Part shown: positions 1 through 11,210 of the stretch, one piece after another
Numbering within the stretch: position 1 is the first letter of the stretch
Layout: each line of letters begins with the position of its first letter
From: Calliopsis andreniformis
Lineage: Eukaryota; Arthropoda; Insecta; Hymenoptera; Andrenidae
DNA length: 64,000 bases
Direction of reading: 5' to 3'
Assembly (NCBI RefSeq): GCF_051401765.1
Contig: NW_027480493.1
Coordinates: forward strand, 1,488,001-1,552,000
The notes under the pieces: model-generated
The model's input: the letters and a program-made list of their open reading frames with translations, nothing else
What the model was told of the DNA's origin: nothing
Database searches by the model: none
Program-made: the position numbers and the translations under genes

Positions 1-359
1 GATTGATGACTGAGGAATGAGGATTGCGGATTGACGATTGAGGATTGAGGATTGAGCGTTGAAGGTTGAGTGTTGAGGATTGAAGGTTGAGGATTGACGA
101 TTGAGGATTGAGGATTGAGGATGATGGCATAGGTTTGAGGTTTGAGGTTTGAGGTTTGAGTATTGAATCCTGAGAATTCAGGATGTTCTATTGAGTATTG
201 AGAATTGAGGATTGATGGTTTAGTATTGAGGATTCAGGATTGAGGATTGAGGATTGAGTATTGAAGATTGAGGATTGAGGATTGAGGATTGAAGATTGAG
301 TATTGAGGATTGAAGATTGAGTATTGAGGATTGAGGATTGAGGATTGAGGATTGAGGAC
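1..359 (+). repeat. Heptamer stretch with an M4 module
   Basis: This is mostly consensus units, with a run of GAGGTTT variants at about 131-160 leading into an M4 module (GAATTC at 173). The segment resembles 11.56-11.98 kb and 12.35-12.77 kb, which share the rare string GATGATGGCATAGG and the following GAGGTTT run. Nothing else is seen in it. Confidence 0.85.
167..184. repeat. M4 inverted repeat (7-bp stem, 4-base loop), first of ten copies
   Basis: ATCCTGA-GAAT-TCAGGAT is a perfect seven-base stem around four bases, overlapping a GAATTC palindrome. It is the only repeated perfect inverted repeat I noticed in this otherwise strand-asymmetric array. Further copies start at 11699, 12487, 19469, 24693, 41236, 45034, 49631, 53436 and 55691. 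Each follows a run of GAGGTTT units. At 11699 the loop reads GAAA instead of GAAT, so the EcoRI-type site is lost while the stem is kept. It could arise simply because the variant heptamers ATCCTGA and TCAGGAT happen to be complementary. No terminator-type T tract follows. Confidence 0.8.
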
Positions 360-1135
360 TTAGGATTGAGGATTGAGGATTGAGAATTGAAGATTGAGGA
401 ATGATGACTGGGGATTGAGTATTGAGGATTGAGGATTCAGTATTGAGGATTGATGATTGAAGATTGAGTATTGATGATTGAAGATTGCGGATTGATTATT
501 GAGGGTTGAGGATTGATGACGAGGACTGAGGGTTGAGGATTGAGGACTGAGGATTGAGGATGGAGGATTGGGCATTGAGGATTGAAGATTGAGGATTGAG
601 GATTGAGGATTGAGGATTGAGGATTGAGGATTGAGGATTGAGGATTGAGGATTGAGTATTGAAGATTGAGGTCTGAGGACTGGGGATTGAGTATAGAGGA
701 TTGAGTATTCAGTATTGAGGATTGAGGATTGAAGATCGAGTATTGATGATTGAAGATTGCGGATTGATTATTGAGGGTTGGGGATTGATGACCAGGTCTG
801 AGGGTTGAGGATTGAGGACTGAGGATTGAGGATGGAGGATTGGGTATTGAGGATTGAAGATTGAGGATTGAGGATTGAGGATTGAGGATTGAGGATTGAG
901 GATTGAGGATTGAGGATTGAGGATAGAGTATTGAAGATTGAGGTCTGAGGACTGGGGATTAAGTATAGAGGATTGAGTATTCAGTATTGAGGATTGAGGA
1001 TTGAAGATCGAGTGTTGATGATTGAAGATTGCGGATTGATTATTGAGGGCTGGGGATTGATAACGAGGTCTGAGGGTTGAGGATTGAGTACTGAGGATTG
1101 AGGATGGAGGTTTGGGCATTGAGGATTGAAGATTG
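360..1135 (+). repeat. 272-bp tandem repeat, about 2.8 copies
   Basis: Rare markers recur at exactly 272 bases. GATTGCGG is at 483, 755 and 1027. GATGAC or its variant GATAAC is at 515, 787 and 1059. The spacing equals 39 heptamers minus one base, which fits one six-base unit per copy. The copies differ by substitutions, for example GATGACGAGG, GATGACCAGG and GATAACGAGG, so they are not recent. A fourth related copy (GGTTGCGG at 1612) lies after an unrelated stretch. A run of nine perfect consensus units occupies 591-653. Confidence 0.85.
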
Positions 1136-1941
1136 AGGACTGGGGATTGAGGATCGAATATTGAGGATTAAGGATTGAGGATTGGGGATAGGGGATCTAG
1201 GATTGGAGATTGATTATTGAGGATTGAAGATTGAGTGTTGAGGATTGAGGATTGAGGATTGAGAATTGAGGATGAGGACTGAGGGTTGAGGATTGAGGTT
1301 TGAGGTACGAGGATTGAGGATTGAGGATTGAGGACTGAGGAATAAAGATTGAGGATTGAGGATGTGGGCTGAGGGTTGAGGATTGAGGCTTGAGGACTGA
1401 GGACTGAGGATTGAGGATTGAGAATTGAGGATAGAGGATTGAGGATTGAAGATTGAGGATTGGGTATTGAGGATTGAAGAATGAGGACTGAGGATTGAGG
1501 ATTCAGGATTGAGAATTGAAGTTTGAGGAATAAGGACTGGGGATTGAGTATTGAGGTTTGAGGATTCAGTATTGAGGATTGATGATTGAAGATTGAGTAT
1601 TGATGATTGAAGGTTGCGGATTGATTATTGAGGGTTGAGGATTGATGACGAGGACTGAGGGTTGAGGATTGAGGACTGAGGATTGAGGATGGAGGGTTGA
1701 GCATTGAGGATTGAAGATTGAGGATTCAGGATTGAGGATTGAAGATTGAATATTGAGGATTGAAGGCTGATGATTGAGGATTGAGGATAGAGGATTGTGG
1801 ATTGAGAATTGAGGATTGAGGATTGAAGATTGAGTATTGAGGATTGAAGATTGAGGATTGAGGATTGAGGATTGAGGATTGAGGACTGAGGATTGAGGAT
1901 TGAGGATTGAGCATTCAGGATTGAAGATTGGGGACTGGGGA
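1136..1941 (+). repeat. Heterogeneous heptamers with a distant 272-bp-unit relative
   Basis: Mixed variants follow one another without a clear local period. About 1540-1700 is related to the 272-bp unit (markers GATTCAG, then GGTTGCGG, then GATGACGAGGACTGAGGG). About 1300-1460 contains GAGGAATAAAG and GATGTGGGCTGAGGG, which are related to the GGAATAAAG-GATGAGGGCTGAGGG string seen again at 11.9, 12.7, 14.0, 41.4 and 49.8 kb. No gene is seen. Confidence 0.8.
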
Positions 1942-2860
1942 TTGAGGATTGAAGATTGAGGATTGGGTATTGAGGATTGAAGGATGAGGACTGAGGATTT
2001 AGGATTGAGGATCGAGGATTGAAGATTGAGTATTGGGGATTGAAGATTGAGGATTGAGGATTATGGATGGAGGATTGAGGATTGAGTATTCAGGATTGAG
2101 GATTGAGGATTGTAGATTGAGGATTGAGGATTGATGATTAAATATTGAGTGTTGAGGATTGAAGATTGAGGATTGATGATTGGGGATTGAGGATTGAGGA
2201 TTGAGGATTGAGGATTGAATATTGAGTCTTGATGATTGATGATTGAGGATTGAGGATTGAGTGTTGAGGATTGAGGACGAGGACTGACGGTTGAGGATTG
2301 AGGTTTGAGGTTTGAGGATTGAGGATTGAAGACTGAGGATTGAGCATTGAGGATTGAGCATTGAGGATTGAAGATTGAGGACTGGGGATTGAGGATTGAA
2401 GATTGACGATTGAGGATTGTGGATTGAGGATTGAGGGTTGAGGATTAAAGATTGAATATTGATGATTGAAGATTGAGGATTGAGGATTGAGGGTTGTGGA
2501 TTGAGGACGAGGACTGAGTGTTGAGAATTGAAGTTTGAGGTCTGAGGATTGAGGATTGAGGATTGAGAATTGAGGATTGAGGATTGAGGATTGAAGATTG
2601 AGGATTGGGTATTGAGGATTGAAGGATGAGGACTGAGGATTTAGGATTGAGGATCGAGGATTGAAGATTGAGTATTGGGGATTGAAGATTGAGGATTGAG
2701 GATTATGGATGGAGGATTGAGGATTGAGTATTCAGGATTGAGGATTGAGGATTGTAGATTGAGGATTGAGGATTGATGATTAAATATTGAGTGTTGAGGA
2801 TTGAAGATTGAGGATTGATGATTGGGGATTGAGGATTGAGGATTGAGGATTGAGGATTGA
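1942..2860 (+). repeat. Direct repeat of about 277 bp at 642-bp offset
   Basis: About 1942-2218 and 2584-2860 match nearly base for base. GATTGGGTATT is at 1961 and 2603, GATTATGGATGG at 2059 and 2701, and TAAATATTG at 2139 and 2781. The copies then diverge: the first runs into GAATATTGAGTCTTG, the second into GAGTATTGAAGGCTG. The same GATTATGGATGG block recurs at 5949, 17209, 39491 and near 47886, which makes it a useful marker for the larger duplications. The offset of 642 is not a multiple of seven, so the intervening DNA contains register shifts. Confidence 0.8.
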
Positions 2861-3555
2861 GTATTGAAGGCTGAGGATTGATGATTGAGGATTGAGGATT
2901 GAGGATCTAGGATTGAGTATTGAGGACTGAGGGTTGAAGATTGAGGATTGATGATTGAGGATTAAAGATTGAGTATTGAGGATTGAAGATTGAGAATTGA
3001 GGATTGAGGATTGAACATTGAGGACTGAGTGTTGAGGGTTGAATGATGAGAATTGATGTTTGTGGATAGAGATTTGAAGATTGCAGATTGAGTATTGTGT
3101 ATTGTAAACTGTGAATTGAGGATACTTTATTGAGGATTGAGGATTGTCACCTGATTGTTGAGGACTGAGGGCTGAAGATTGAGGATTCAGGATTGAGGAT
3201 TCAGAATTGAGGTTTGAGGACTGAGGATTGAGGATTGAAGATTGATTATTGAGGATTGAGGATTGAGAATTGAGGATTGTGGATTGAGGATTGAAGATTG
3301 AGGATTGGGTCTTGAGGATTGAAGAATGAGGATTGAGGATTGAGGATTGAGGATTGAGGATTGAAGATTGAGTATTGAGGATTGAAGATTGAGGATTGAA
3401 GACTGAGGATTGAGGATTGAGTATTGAGGATTGAGGATTGAGGATTAAAGATTGAGTATTGAGGATTGAAGATTGAGGATTGTGGATTGAAGATTGAGTA
3501 TTGAGGATTGAGGGTTGAGGATTGAGGATTGAAGATTGAGAATTGACGATGAGGT
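2218..3555 (+). repeat. Duplicated block, copy at 5466-6803 (offset 3,248 bp)
   Basis: Shared rare strings align at a constant offset of 3,248 bases (464 heptamers). GAGTCTTGATG is at 2224 and 5472, GATTATGG at 2701 and 5949, GATACTTTATTG at 3121 and about 6369, and GTCACCTGATTG at 3146 and 6394. The block contains one M1 module (3029-3224) and its copy (6277-6472). It ends near GAATTGACGATGAGG, after which the sequences differ. Both copies share the unusual GATACTTTATT in place of the usual GATATTCTATT, so they are closer to each other than to other M1 copies. Confidence 0.85.
3029..3224 (+). repeat. M1 module, reference copy of about 51
   Basis: M1 is 28 consecutive heptamers (196 bp) that keep the seven-base register but carry many fixed substitutions. 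Landmarks in order are GTGTTGAGGGTTGAGTGATG, TGTTTGTGGATAGAG, AGATTGCAGATTG, AAACTGTGAATTGAGGATAT, GTCACCTGATTGTTGAGG, GGGCTGAAG and GATTCAGAATTGAGG. Taking the start of GTCACC (or variants GACAAT, GACAAC, GACATC, GTTACC) as anchor, I find copies at 3146, 6394, 10241, 13434, 14614, 15773, 16438, 17654, 20529, 21179, 22389, 22899, 25370, 25853, 26593, 27223, 28034, 28600, 31262, 32783, 34883, 36772, 37283, 38838, 39929, 42094, 42744, 43254, 46025, 46619, 47233, 48324, 50489, 51139, 51649, 54427, 55021, 55940, 56248, 56853, 57549, 58032, 58702, 59185, 59437, 60177, 60807, 62352, 62957, 63258 and 63928. A full copy spans anchor minus 117 to anchor plus 78; some copies are partial. All have the same orientation. 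Confidence 0.88.
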
Positions 3556-4079
3556 TTGAGGACTGAGGACTGAGGATTGAGGATTGAGAATTGAGTATTG
3601 AGGATTGAGGATTGAGGATTGAAGATTGAGGATTGGGTATTGAGGATTGAACATTGAGGATTGAGGATTGAGGATCGAGGATTGCGGATTGAGGATTGAA
3701 GATTGAATATTGATGATTGAAGATTGAGGATTGAGGATTGAGGTTTGTGGATTGAGGACGAGGACTGAGTGTTGAGTATAGATGTTTGAGGTCTGATGAT
3801 TGAGGATTGAGGATTGAGAATTGAGGATTGAGGATTGAGGATTGAAGATTGAGGATTGGGTATTGAGGATTGAAGAATGAGGGTTGAGGATTTAGTATTG
3901 AGAATTGAGGATTGAGGATTGAGGATTGAAGATTGAGGATTGGATATTGAGGACTGAGGACTGAGGATTGAGTATTGAGGATTGAGGATTGAGGATTAAA
4001 GATTGAGTATTGAGGATTGAGGATTCAGGATTGAAGTTTGAGTATTGAGGATTGAAGATTGAGTATTGAGGATTGAGGA

Positions 4080-5130
4080 TTGAGGATTGAGGATTGAAGA
4101 TTGAGGTTTGGGGACTGAGTGTTGAGGGTTGAGTAATGAGAATTGATGTTTGTGGATGGAGATTTGAAGATTGAAGATTGAGGATTGAGTATTGAAAGCT
4201 GAGAATTCAGGATATTGTATTGAGTATTGAGAATTTTGGATTGATGGTTGAGTATTGAGGATTGATGGTTGAGGGTTGTGTGTTGAATATTGAGGATTGG
4301 CGGATTGAGTATTGAAGATTGAGGACTGAGGACTGAGGATTGAGTATTGAGGATTGAGGACTCAGTATTGAGGGTTGAGGATTTAAGAGTATTGATGAGT
4401 GAAGATTGCGGATTTATTATTGAGGGTTGAGGTTTGAGGACGAGGACTGAGGGTTGTGGATTGAGGTTTGAGGACAGAAGATTGAGGATTGAGGATTGAG
4501 TATTGAGGATTGAGGATTGATGATTGAGTATTGAGGATTGAAGATTGAGTATTCAGGATTGAGGATTGAGGATTGAGGACTGAGGATTGAGGATTGAGAA
4601 TTGAGAATTGAAGATTGAGGACTGAGGACTGGGGATTAAAGATTGAGTGTTGAGGATTGAATATTGAGGATTGATGATTGGGGATTGAGGATTGAGGATT
4701 GAGGATTGAGGATTGAGTATTGAAGGCTGAGGATTGATGATTGAGGATTGAGGATTGAGGATTGAGGACTGAGTATTGAGGACTGAGGGTTGAAGATTGA
4801 GGATTGATGATTGAGGATTAAAGATTGAGTATTGAGTATTGAAAGCTGAGAATTCAGGATATTCTATTGAGTATTGAGAATTTTGGATTGATGGTTGAGT
4901 ATTGAGGATTGATGGCTGAGGGTTGTGTGTTGAATATTGAGGATTGGCGGATTGAGTATTGAAGATTGAGGTCTGAGGACTGAGGATTGAGTATTGAGGA
5001 TTGAGGATTCAGTATTGAGGATTGAGGATTTAAGAGTATTGATGAGTGAAGATTGCGGATTTATTATTGAGGGTTGAGGTTTGAGGACGAGGACTGAGGG
5101 TTGTGGATTGAGGTTTGAGGACAGAAGATT
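4080..5130 (+). repeat. Pair of M2 modules at 647-bp offset
   Basis: M2 is a relative of M1. It shares the left half (GAGAATTGATGTTTGTGGAT, GATTTGAAGATTGAAG) but reads AAGCTGAGAATTCAGGATAT at the centre, followed by GAGAATTTTGGATTGATGG and a tail GGATTTAAGAGTATTGATG. GAATTC occurs at 4203 and 4850, and the matching blocks run to about 4470 and 5120. The second copy lacks the left GTGTTGAGGGTTGAG part. Other M2 copies have GAATTC at 7993, 18823, 24040, 44395 and 52797. Between the two copies (about 4480-4830) lie ordinary variant heptamers. Confidence 0.82.
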
Positions 5131-5465
5131 GAGGATTGAGGATTGAGAATTGAGAATTGAGGATGATGACTGAGGTTTGAGGATTGAGGTTTGAGGAATG
5201 AGGATTGAGAATTGAGGATTGAGGATTGAGGATTGATGATTGAGTATTGAATGTTGAGGATTGATGACTGAGGATTGAGGATTGAGGATTGAGGATTGAG
5301 GATTGAGGATTGAAGATTGAGTGTTGAGGATTGAGTGTTGAGGATTGAGGATTGAGTGTTGACGATTGAGGATTGAGGGTTGAGGGTTGAGGGTTGCGGA
5401 CGAGGACTGACGGTTGAAGATTGAGTATTGAGGATTGAAGATTGAGTATTGAGGATTGAGGATTG

Positions 5466-6803
5466 AATATTGAGTCTTGATGATTGATGATTGAGGATTG
5501 AGGATTGAGTGTTGAGGATTGAGGACGAGGACTGACGGTTGAGGATTGAGGTTTGAGGTTTGAGGATTGAGGATTGAAGACTGAGGATTGAGGATTGAGG
5601 ATTGAGCATTGAGGATTGAAGATTGAGGACTGGGGATGGAGGATTGAAGATTGACGATTGAGGATTGTGGATTGAGGATTGAGGGTTGAGGATTAAAGAT
5701 TGAATATTGATGATTGAAGATTGAGGATTGAGGATTGAGGGTTGTGGATTGAGGACGAGGACTGAGTGTTGAGAATTGAAGTTTGAGGTCTGAGGATTGA
5801 GGATTGAGGATTGAGAATTGAGGATTGAGGATTGAGGATTGAAGATTGAGGATTGGGTATTGAGGATTGAAGGATGAGGACTGAGGATTTAGGATTGAGG
5901 ATCGAGGATTGAAGATTGAGTATTGGGGATTGAAGATTGAGGATTGAGGATTATGGATGGAGGATTGAGGATTGAGTATTCAGGATTGAGGATTGAGGAT
6001 TGTAGATTGAGGATTGAGGATTGATGATTAAATATTGAGTGTTGAGGATTGAAGATTGAGGATTGATGATTGGGGATTGAGGATTGAGGATTGAGGATTG
6101 AGGATTGAGTATTGAAGGCTGAGGATTGATGATTGAGGATTGAGGATTGAGGATCTAGGATTGAGTATTGAGGACTGAGGGTTGAAGATTGAGGATTGAT
6201 GATTGAGGATTAAAGATTGAGTATTGAGGATTGAAGATTGAGAATTGAGGATTGAGGATTGAACATTGAGGACTGAGTGTTGAGGGTTGAATGATGAGAA
6301 TTGATGTTTGTGGATAGAGATTTGAAGATTGCAGATTGAGTATTGTGTATTGTAAACTGTGAATTGAGGATACTTTATTGAGGATTGAGGATTGTCACCT
6401 GATTGTTGAGGACTGAGGGCTGAAGATTGAGGATTCAGGATTGAGGATTCAGAATTGAGGTTTGAGGACTGAGGATTGAGGATTGAAAATTGATTATTGA
6501 GGATTGAGGATTGAGAATTGAGGATTGTGGATTGAGGATTGAAGATTGAGGATTGGGCTTTGAGGACTGAAGAATGAGGATTGAGGATTGAGGATTGAGG
6601 ATTGAGGATTGAAGATTGAGTATTGAGGATTGAAGATTGAGGATTGGGGACTGAGGGTTGAGGATTGAGTATTGAGGATTGAGGATTGAGGATTAAAGAT
6701 TGAGTATTGAGGATTGAAGATTGGGGATTGTGGATTGAAGATTGAGTATTGAGGATTGAAGATTGAGGATTGAGGATTGAGGATTGAGAATTGACGATGA
6801 GGT
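5466..6803 (+). repeat. Second copy of the 2218-3555 block
   Basis: This matches 2218-3555 at an offset of 3,248 bases and includes an M1 module anchored at 6394. Small differences include GGGCTTTGAGGACTGAAG here against GGGTCTTGAGGATTGAAG in the first copy, and GATTGAAAATTG against GATTGAAGATTG. The 3.56-5.46 kb interval between the two copies holds the M2 pair and plain heptamers, so the copies are not directly adjacent. Confidence 0.85.
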
Positions 6804-6910
6804 CTGAGGGTTGAGGATTGAGGTTTGAGGACTGAGGACTGAGGATTGAGGATTGAGAATTGAGGATTGAGGATTGAGGATTGAGGATTGAAGATTGAGG
6901 ATTGGGTATT

Positions 6911-9335
6911 GAAGATTGAGGATTGAAAATTTAGGATTGGGTATTGAGGATTGAGGATTGGGTATTCAGGATTTAGTATTGGAGATTGATTATTTAGGAT
7001 TGAAGATAGAGGGTTGAGGATTGAGGATTGAGGGTTGAGGGTTGAGGGTTGCGGACGACGACTGACGGTTGAGGATTGAGGTGTGAGGATTGAGGGTTGA
7101 GGACTGAGGACTGAGGATAGAGGATTGAGGATGGAGCATTGAGGATTGAAGATTGAGGACTGGGGATTGAGGACTGAAGATTGAGGATTAAGGATTGAGG
7201 ATTGGTGATTGAGGATCTAGGGTTGAGTATTGATTATTGAGGATTAAAGATTGAGGATTGAGGATTGAGGATTGAGAATTGAGAATTGAGGATAAGGAAT
7301 GAGGGTTGAGGATTGAGGTTTGAGGAATGAGGATTGAGGATTGAGGATTGAGGATTGATGATTGAGTATTGATGATTGAAGATTGAGGATTGAGGATTGA
7401 CGGTTGAGGATTGAGAACGATGACTGACGGTTGAGGATTGTGGTTTGAGGATTGAGGATTGAGGATTGAGTATTGAGGATGAGGACTGGGGTTTGAGGAT
7501 TGAGGTTTGAGGAATGAGGATTGAGGATTGAGGATTGAGAATTGAGGATTGAGGATTGAGGATTGAAGGTTGAGGATTTGGTATTAAGGATTGAAGAATG
7601 AGGATTGAGGATTGAGGATTCAGAATTGATGTTTGAGGACTGAGGATTGAGGATTGAAGATTGATTATTGAGGATTGAGGATTGAGAATTGAGGATTGAA
7701 GATTGAGGATTGAAGATTGAGGATTGGGTATTGAGAATTGAAGAATGAGGATTGAGGATTGAGGGTTGTGGATTGAGGACGAGGACTGAGGGTTGAGTAT
7801 TGAGGATTGAGGATTGAGGATTGAAGTTTGAGTATTCAGGATTGAAGATTGAGGATTGAGGATTGAGGATTGAGGATAGAGGATTGAAGATTGAGGATTG
7901 CGGACTGAGTGTTGAGGGTTGAGTAATGAGAATTGATGTTTGTGGATGGAGATTTGAAAATTGAAGATTGAGGGTTGAGTATTGAAAGCTGAGAATTCAG
8001 GATATTCTATTGAGTATTGAGAATTTTGGATTGATGGTTGAGTATTGAGGATTGATGGTTGAGGGTTGTGTGTTGAATATTGAGGATTGGCGGATTGAGT
8101 ATTGAAGATTGAGGACTGAGGGCTGAGGATTGAGTATTGAGGATTGAGGATTCAGTATTGAGGGTTGAGGATTTAAGAGTATTGATGAGTGAAGATTGCG
8201 GATTTATTATTGAGGGTTGAGGTTTGAGGACGAGGACTGAGGGTTGTGGATTGAGGTTTGAGGACAGAAGGTTGAGGATTGAGGATTGAGAATTGATAAT
8301 TGAAGATTGAGGACTGAAAATTTAGGATTGGGTATTGAGGATTGAGGATTGGGGATTGAGGATTTAGTATTGGAGATTGATTATTTAGGATTGAAGATAG
8401 AGGGTTGAGGATTGAGGATTGAGGATTGAGAATTGAGAATTGAGGATGATGACTGAGGTTTGAGGATGAGGTTTGAGGAATGAGGATTGAGGATTGAAGA
8501 TTGGGAATTGGTAATTGAGGATTGAAGAATGAGGATTCAGGATTGAGGATTGATGATTGGGGATTGAAGATTGAGTATTGAGGATTGAAGATTGAGTATT
8601 GATGATTGAAGATTGAGGATTGAGAGTTGAGGGTTGAGGGTTGCGGACGAGGACTGACGGTTGAGGATTGAGGTGTGAGGATTGAGGGTTGAGGACTGAG
8701 GACTGAGGATAGAGGATTGAGGATGGAGCATTGAGGATTGAAGATTGAGGACTGGGGATTGAGGACTGAAGATTGAGGATTAAGGATTGAGTATTGGTGA
8801 TTGAGGATCTAGGGTTGAATATTGATTATTGAGGATTAAAGATTGAGGATTGAGGATTGAGGATTGAGAATTGAGAATTGAGGATAAGGAATGAGGGTTG
8901 AGGATTGAGGTTTGAGGAATGAGGATTGAGGATTGAGGATTGAGGATTGATGATTGAGTATTGATGATTGAAGATTGAGGATTGAGGATTGAGGGTTGAG
9001 GATTGAGGACGATGACTGACGGTTGAGGATTGTGGTTTGAGGATTGAGGATTGGGGATTGAGTATTGAGGATGAGGACTGGGGTTTGAGGATTGAGGTTT
9101 GAGGAATGAGGATTGAGGATTGAGGATTGAGAATTGAGGATTGAGGATTGAGGATTGAAGATTGAGGATTTGGTATTAAGGATTGAAGAATGAGGATTGA
9201 GGATTGAGGATTCAGAATTGATGTTTGAGGACTGAGGATTGAGGATTGAAGATTGATTATTGAGAATTGAGGATTGAGAATTGAGGATTGAAGATTGAGG
9301 ATTGAAGATTGAGGATTGAAGGTTGAGGATGGAGG
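6911..9335 (+). repeat. R-marker block duplicated at 1,592-bp offset
   Basis: The R marker GCGGACGAGGACTGACGG (GCGGACGACG in the first copy) is at 7051 and 8643. GATAAGGAATG is at 7291 and 8883, and GTATTAAGGATTG at 7581 and 9173, all 1,592 bases apart. The left part (GAAAATTTAGG at 6925 and 8316) is offset by only 1,391, so about 200 bases lie in the second copy that the first lacks. An M2 module (GAATTC at 7993) sits between them. Other R markers are at 11065, 29664, 32079, 33596, 34081, 35734, 37974 and 61808, with a decayed form (GCGTACGAGG) near 19865. Confidence 0.8.
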
Positions 9336-11210
9336 ATTGAAAAGAGTGGACTGAGTGTTGAGGATTGAGTGTTGAGAATTGATGTTTGAGGATTGAGATT
9401 TGATTATTGAATATTGTGGATTGAGTATTGAACCATGAGAATTCAGGATACTCTATTGAGTATTAGGAATTGAGGATTGATGGTTGAGTATCGAAGATTG
9501 GTGGTTGAGGGTTGTGTGTTGAATATTGAGGATTGAGGATTGAGGATTGAGGATTGAAGATTGAGGATTGAATATTGATTCTTGATGATTGATGATTGAG
9601 GATTGAGGATTGAGTGTTGTGGTTTGAGGACGAGGACTGAGTGTTGAAAATTGATGTTTGAGGTCTGAGGATTGAGGATTGAGGATTGAGAATTGTGGAT
9701 TGAGGATTGAGGATTGAAGATTGAGGATTGGGTATTGAGGATTGAAGAATGAGGACTGAGGATTTAGGATTGAGGATCGAGGAATGAAGATTGAGTATTG
9801 GGGATTGAAGATTGAGGATTGAGGATTGTGGATTGAGGATTGTAGATTGAGGGTTGAGGATTGGTGATTAAAGATTGAGTGTTGAGGATTGAAGATTGAG
9901 GATTGATGATTGGGGATTGAGGATTGAGGATTGAGGATTGAGCATTGAGTATTGAAGGCTGAGAATTGATGATTGATGATTGAGGATTGAGGATTGAGGA
10001 TTGAGTATTGAGGACTGAGGGTTGAAGATTGAGGATTGATGATTGAGGTTTAAAGATTGAGTATTGAGGATTGAAGATTGAAGATTGAGAATTGAGGATT
10101 GAGGATTGAACATTGAGGACTGAGTGTTGAGGGTTGAGTGATGAGAATTGATGTTTGTGGATAGAGATTTGAAGATTGCAGATTGAGTATTGTGTATTGT
10201 AAACTGTGAATTGAGGATATTCTATTGAGCATTGGGGATTGTCACCTGATTGTTGAGAACTGAGGGCTGAAGATTGAGGATTCAGGATTGAGGATTCAGA
10301 ATTGAGGTTTGAGGACTGAGGATTGAGGATTGAAAATTGATTATTGAGGATTGAGGATTGAGAATTGAGGATTGTGGATTGAGGATTGAACATTGAGGAT
10401 TGGGTTTTGAGGATTGAAGAATGAGGATTGAGGATTGAGGATTGAGGATTGAGGATTGAAGATTGAGTATTGAGTATTGAAGATTGAGGATTGAGGACTG
10501 AGGATTGAGGATTGAGTATTGAGGATTGAGGATTGAGGATTAAAGATTGAGTATTGAGGATTGAAGTTTGGGGATTGTGGATTGAAGATTGAGTATTGAG
10601 GATTGAAGATTGAGGATTGAGGATTGAGGATTGAGAATTGACGATGAGGTCTGAGGGTTGAGGATTGAGGTTTGAGGACTGAGGACTGAGGATTGAGGAT
10701 TGAGAATTGAGGATTGAGGATTGAGGATTGAGGGTTGAAGATTGAGGATTGGGTATTGAAGATGGAGGATTGGGGAGTGAGGATTTAGTATTGGAGATTG
10801 ATTATTTAGGATTGAAGATAGAGGGTTGAGGATTGAGTATTGAGGATTGAGAATTGAGAATTGAGGATGATGACTGAGGTTTGAGGATTGAGGTTTGAGG
10901 AATGAGGATTGAGGATTGAAGATTGGGGATTGGTAACTGAGGATTGAAGAATGAGGATTCAGGATTGAGGATTGATGATTGGGGATTGAAGATTGAGTAT
11001 TGAGGATTGAAGATTGAGTATTGATGATTGAAGATTGAGGATTGAGGGTTGACGGTTGAGGGTTGCGGACGAGGACTGACGGTTGAGGATTGAGGTGTGA
11101 GGATTGAGGGTTGAGGACTGAGGACTGAGGATAGAGGATTGAGGATGGAGCATTGAGGATTGAAGATTGAGGACTGGGGATTGAGGACTGACGATTGAGG
11201 ATTAAGGATT
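8139..11210 (+). repeat. 3.07-kb block, near-identical copy at 29159-32230
   Basis: Shared features keep a 21,020 to 21,021-base offset. GATTCAGTATTGAGGG is near 8149 and 29169. R is at 8643 and 29664, the M3 site GAATTC at 9439 and 30460, and the M1 anchor at 10241 and 31262. The one-base change in offset comes from a six-base unit (GAGGATGAGG) near 8465 where the other copy has a full heptamer. Beyond about 10.8 kb the offset drops to 21,014, a loss of one heptamer. Only scattered substitutions were noticed, for example GATTCTTGATG here and GAGTCTTGATG in the other copy. The block contains R, M3 and M1 in that order. Confidence 0.85.
9439..9444 (+). repeat. M3 module marker (GAACCATGAGAATTC), one of ten
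   Basis: M3 is a third relative of M1. Its centre reads GTATTGAACCATGAGAATTC, followed by GGATACTCTATTGAG and GTATTAGGAATTGAGG, and it is preceded by GATTTGATTATTGAATATTG. Copies have GAATTC at 9439, 13681, 14861, 16020 (ACGATGAG variant), 26100, 30460, 37019, 39085, 47480 and 59684. Upstream there is usually GGATTGAAAAGAGTGGACTG or a relative (GAAGAGAGAGG). The coordinates given mark only the GAATTC of the first copy. Confidence 0.8.

Noticed and set aside
167..184. Rho-independent terminator at the M4 hairpin
   Set aside because: The stem is short and A/T-containing, there is no T tract after it, and no gene precedes it.
9439..9444. Recurrent GAATTC sites as functional restriction or methylation targets
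   Set aside because: They occur as part of the M2, M3 and M4 sequences and in GGGAATTCAG next to some M1 copies. Their recurrence is explained by module duplication; they may give a laboratory ladder but no biological role is implied.
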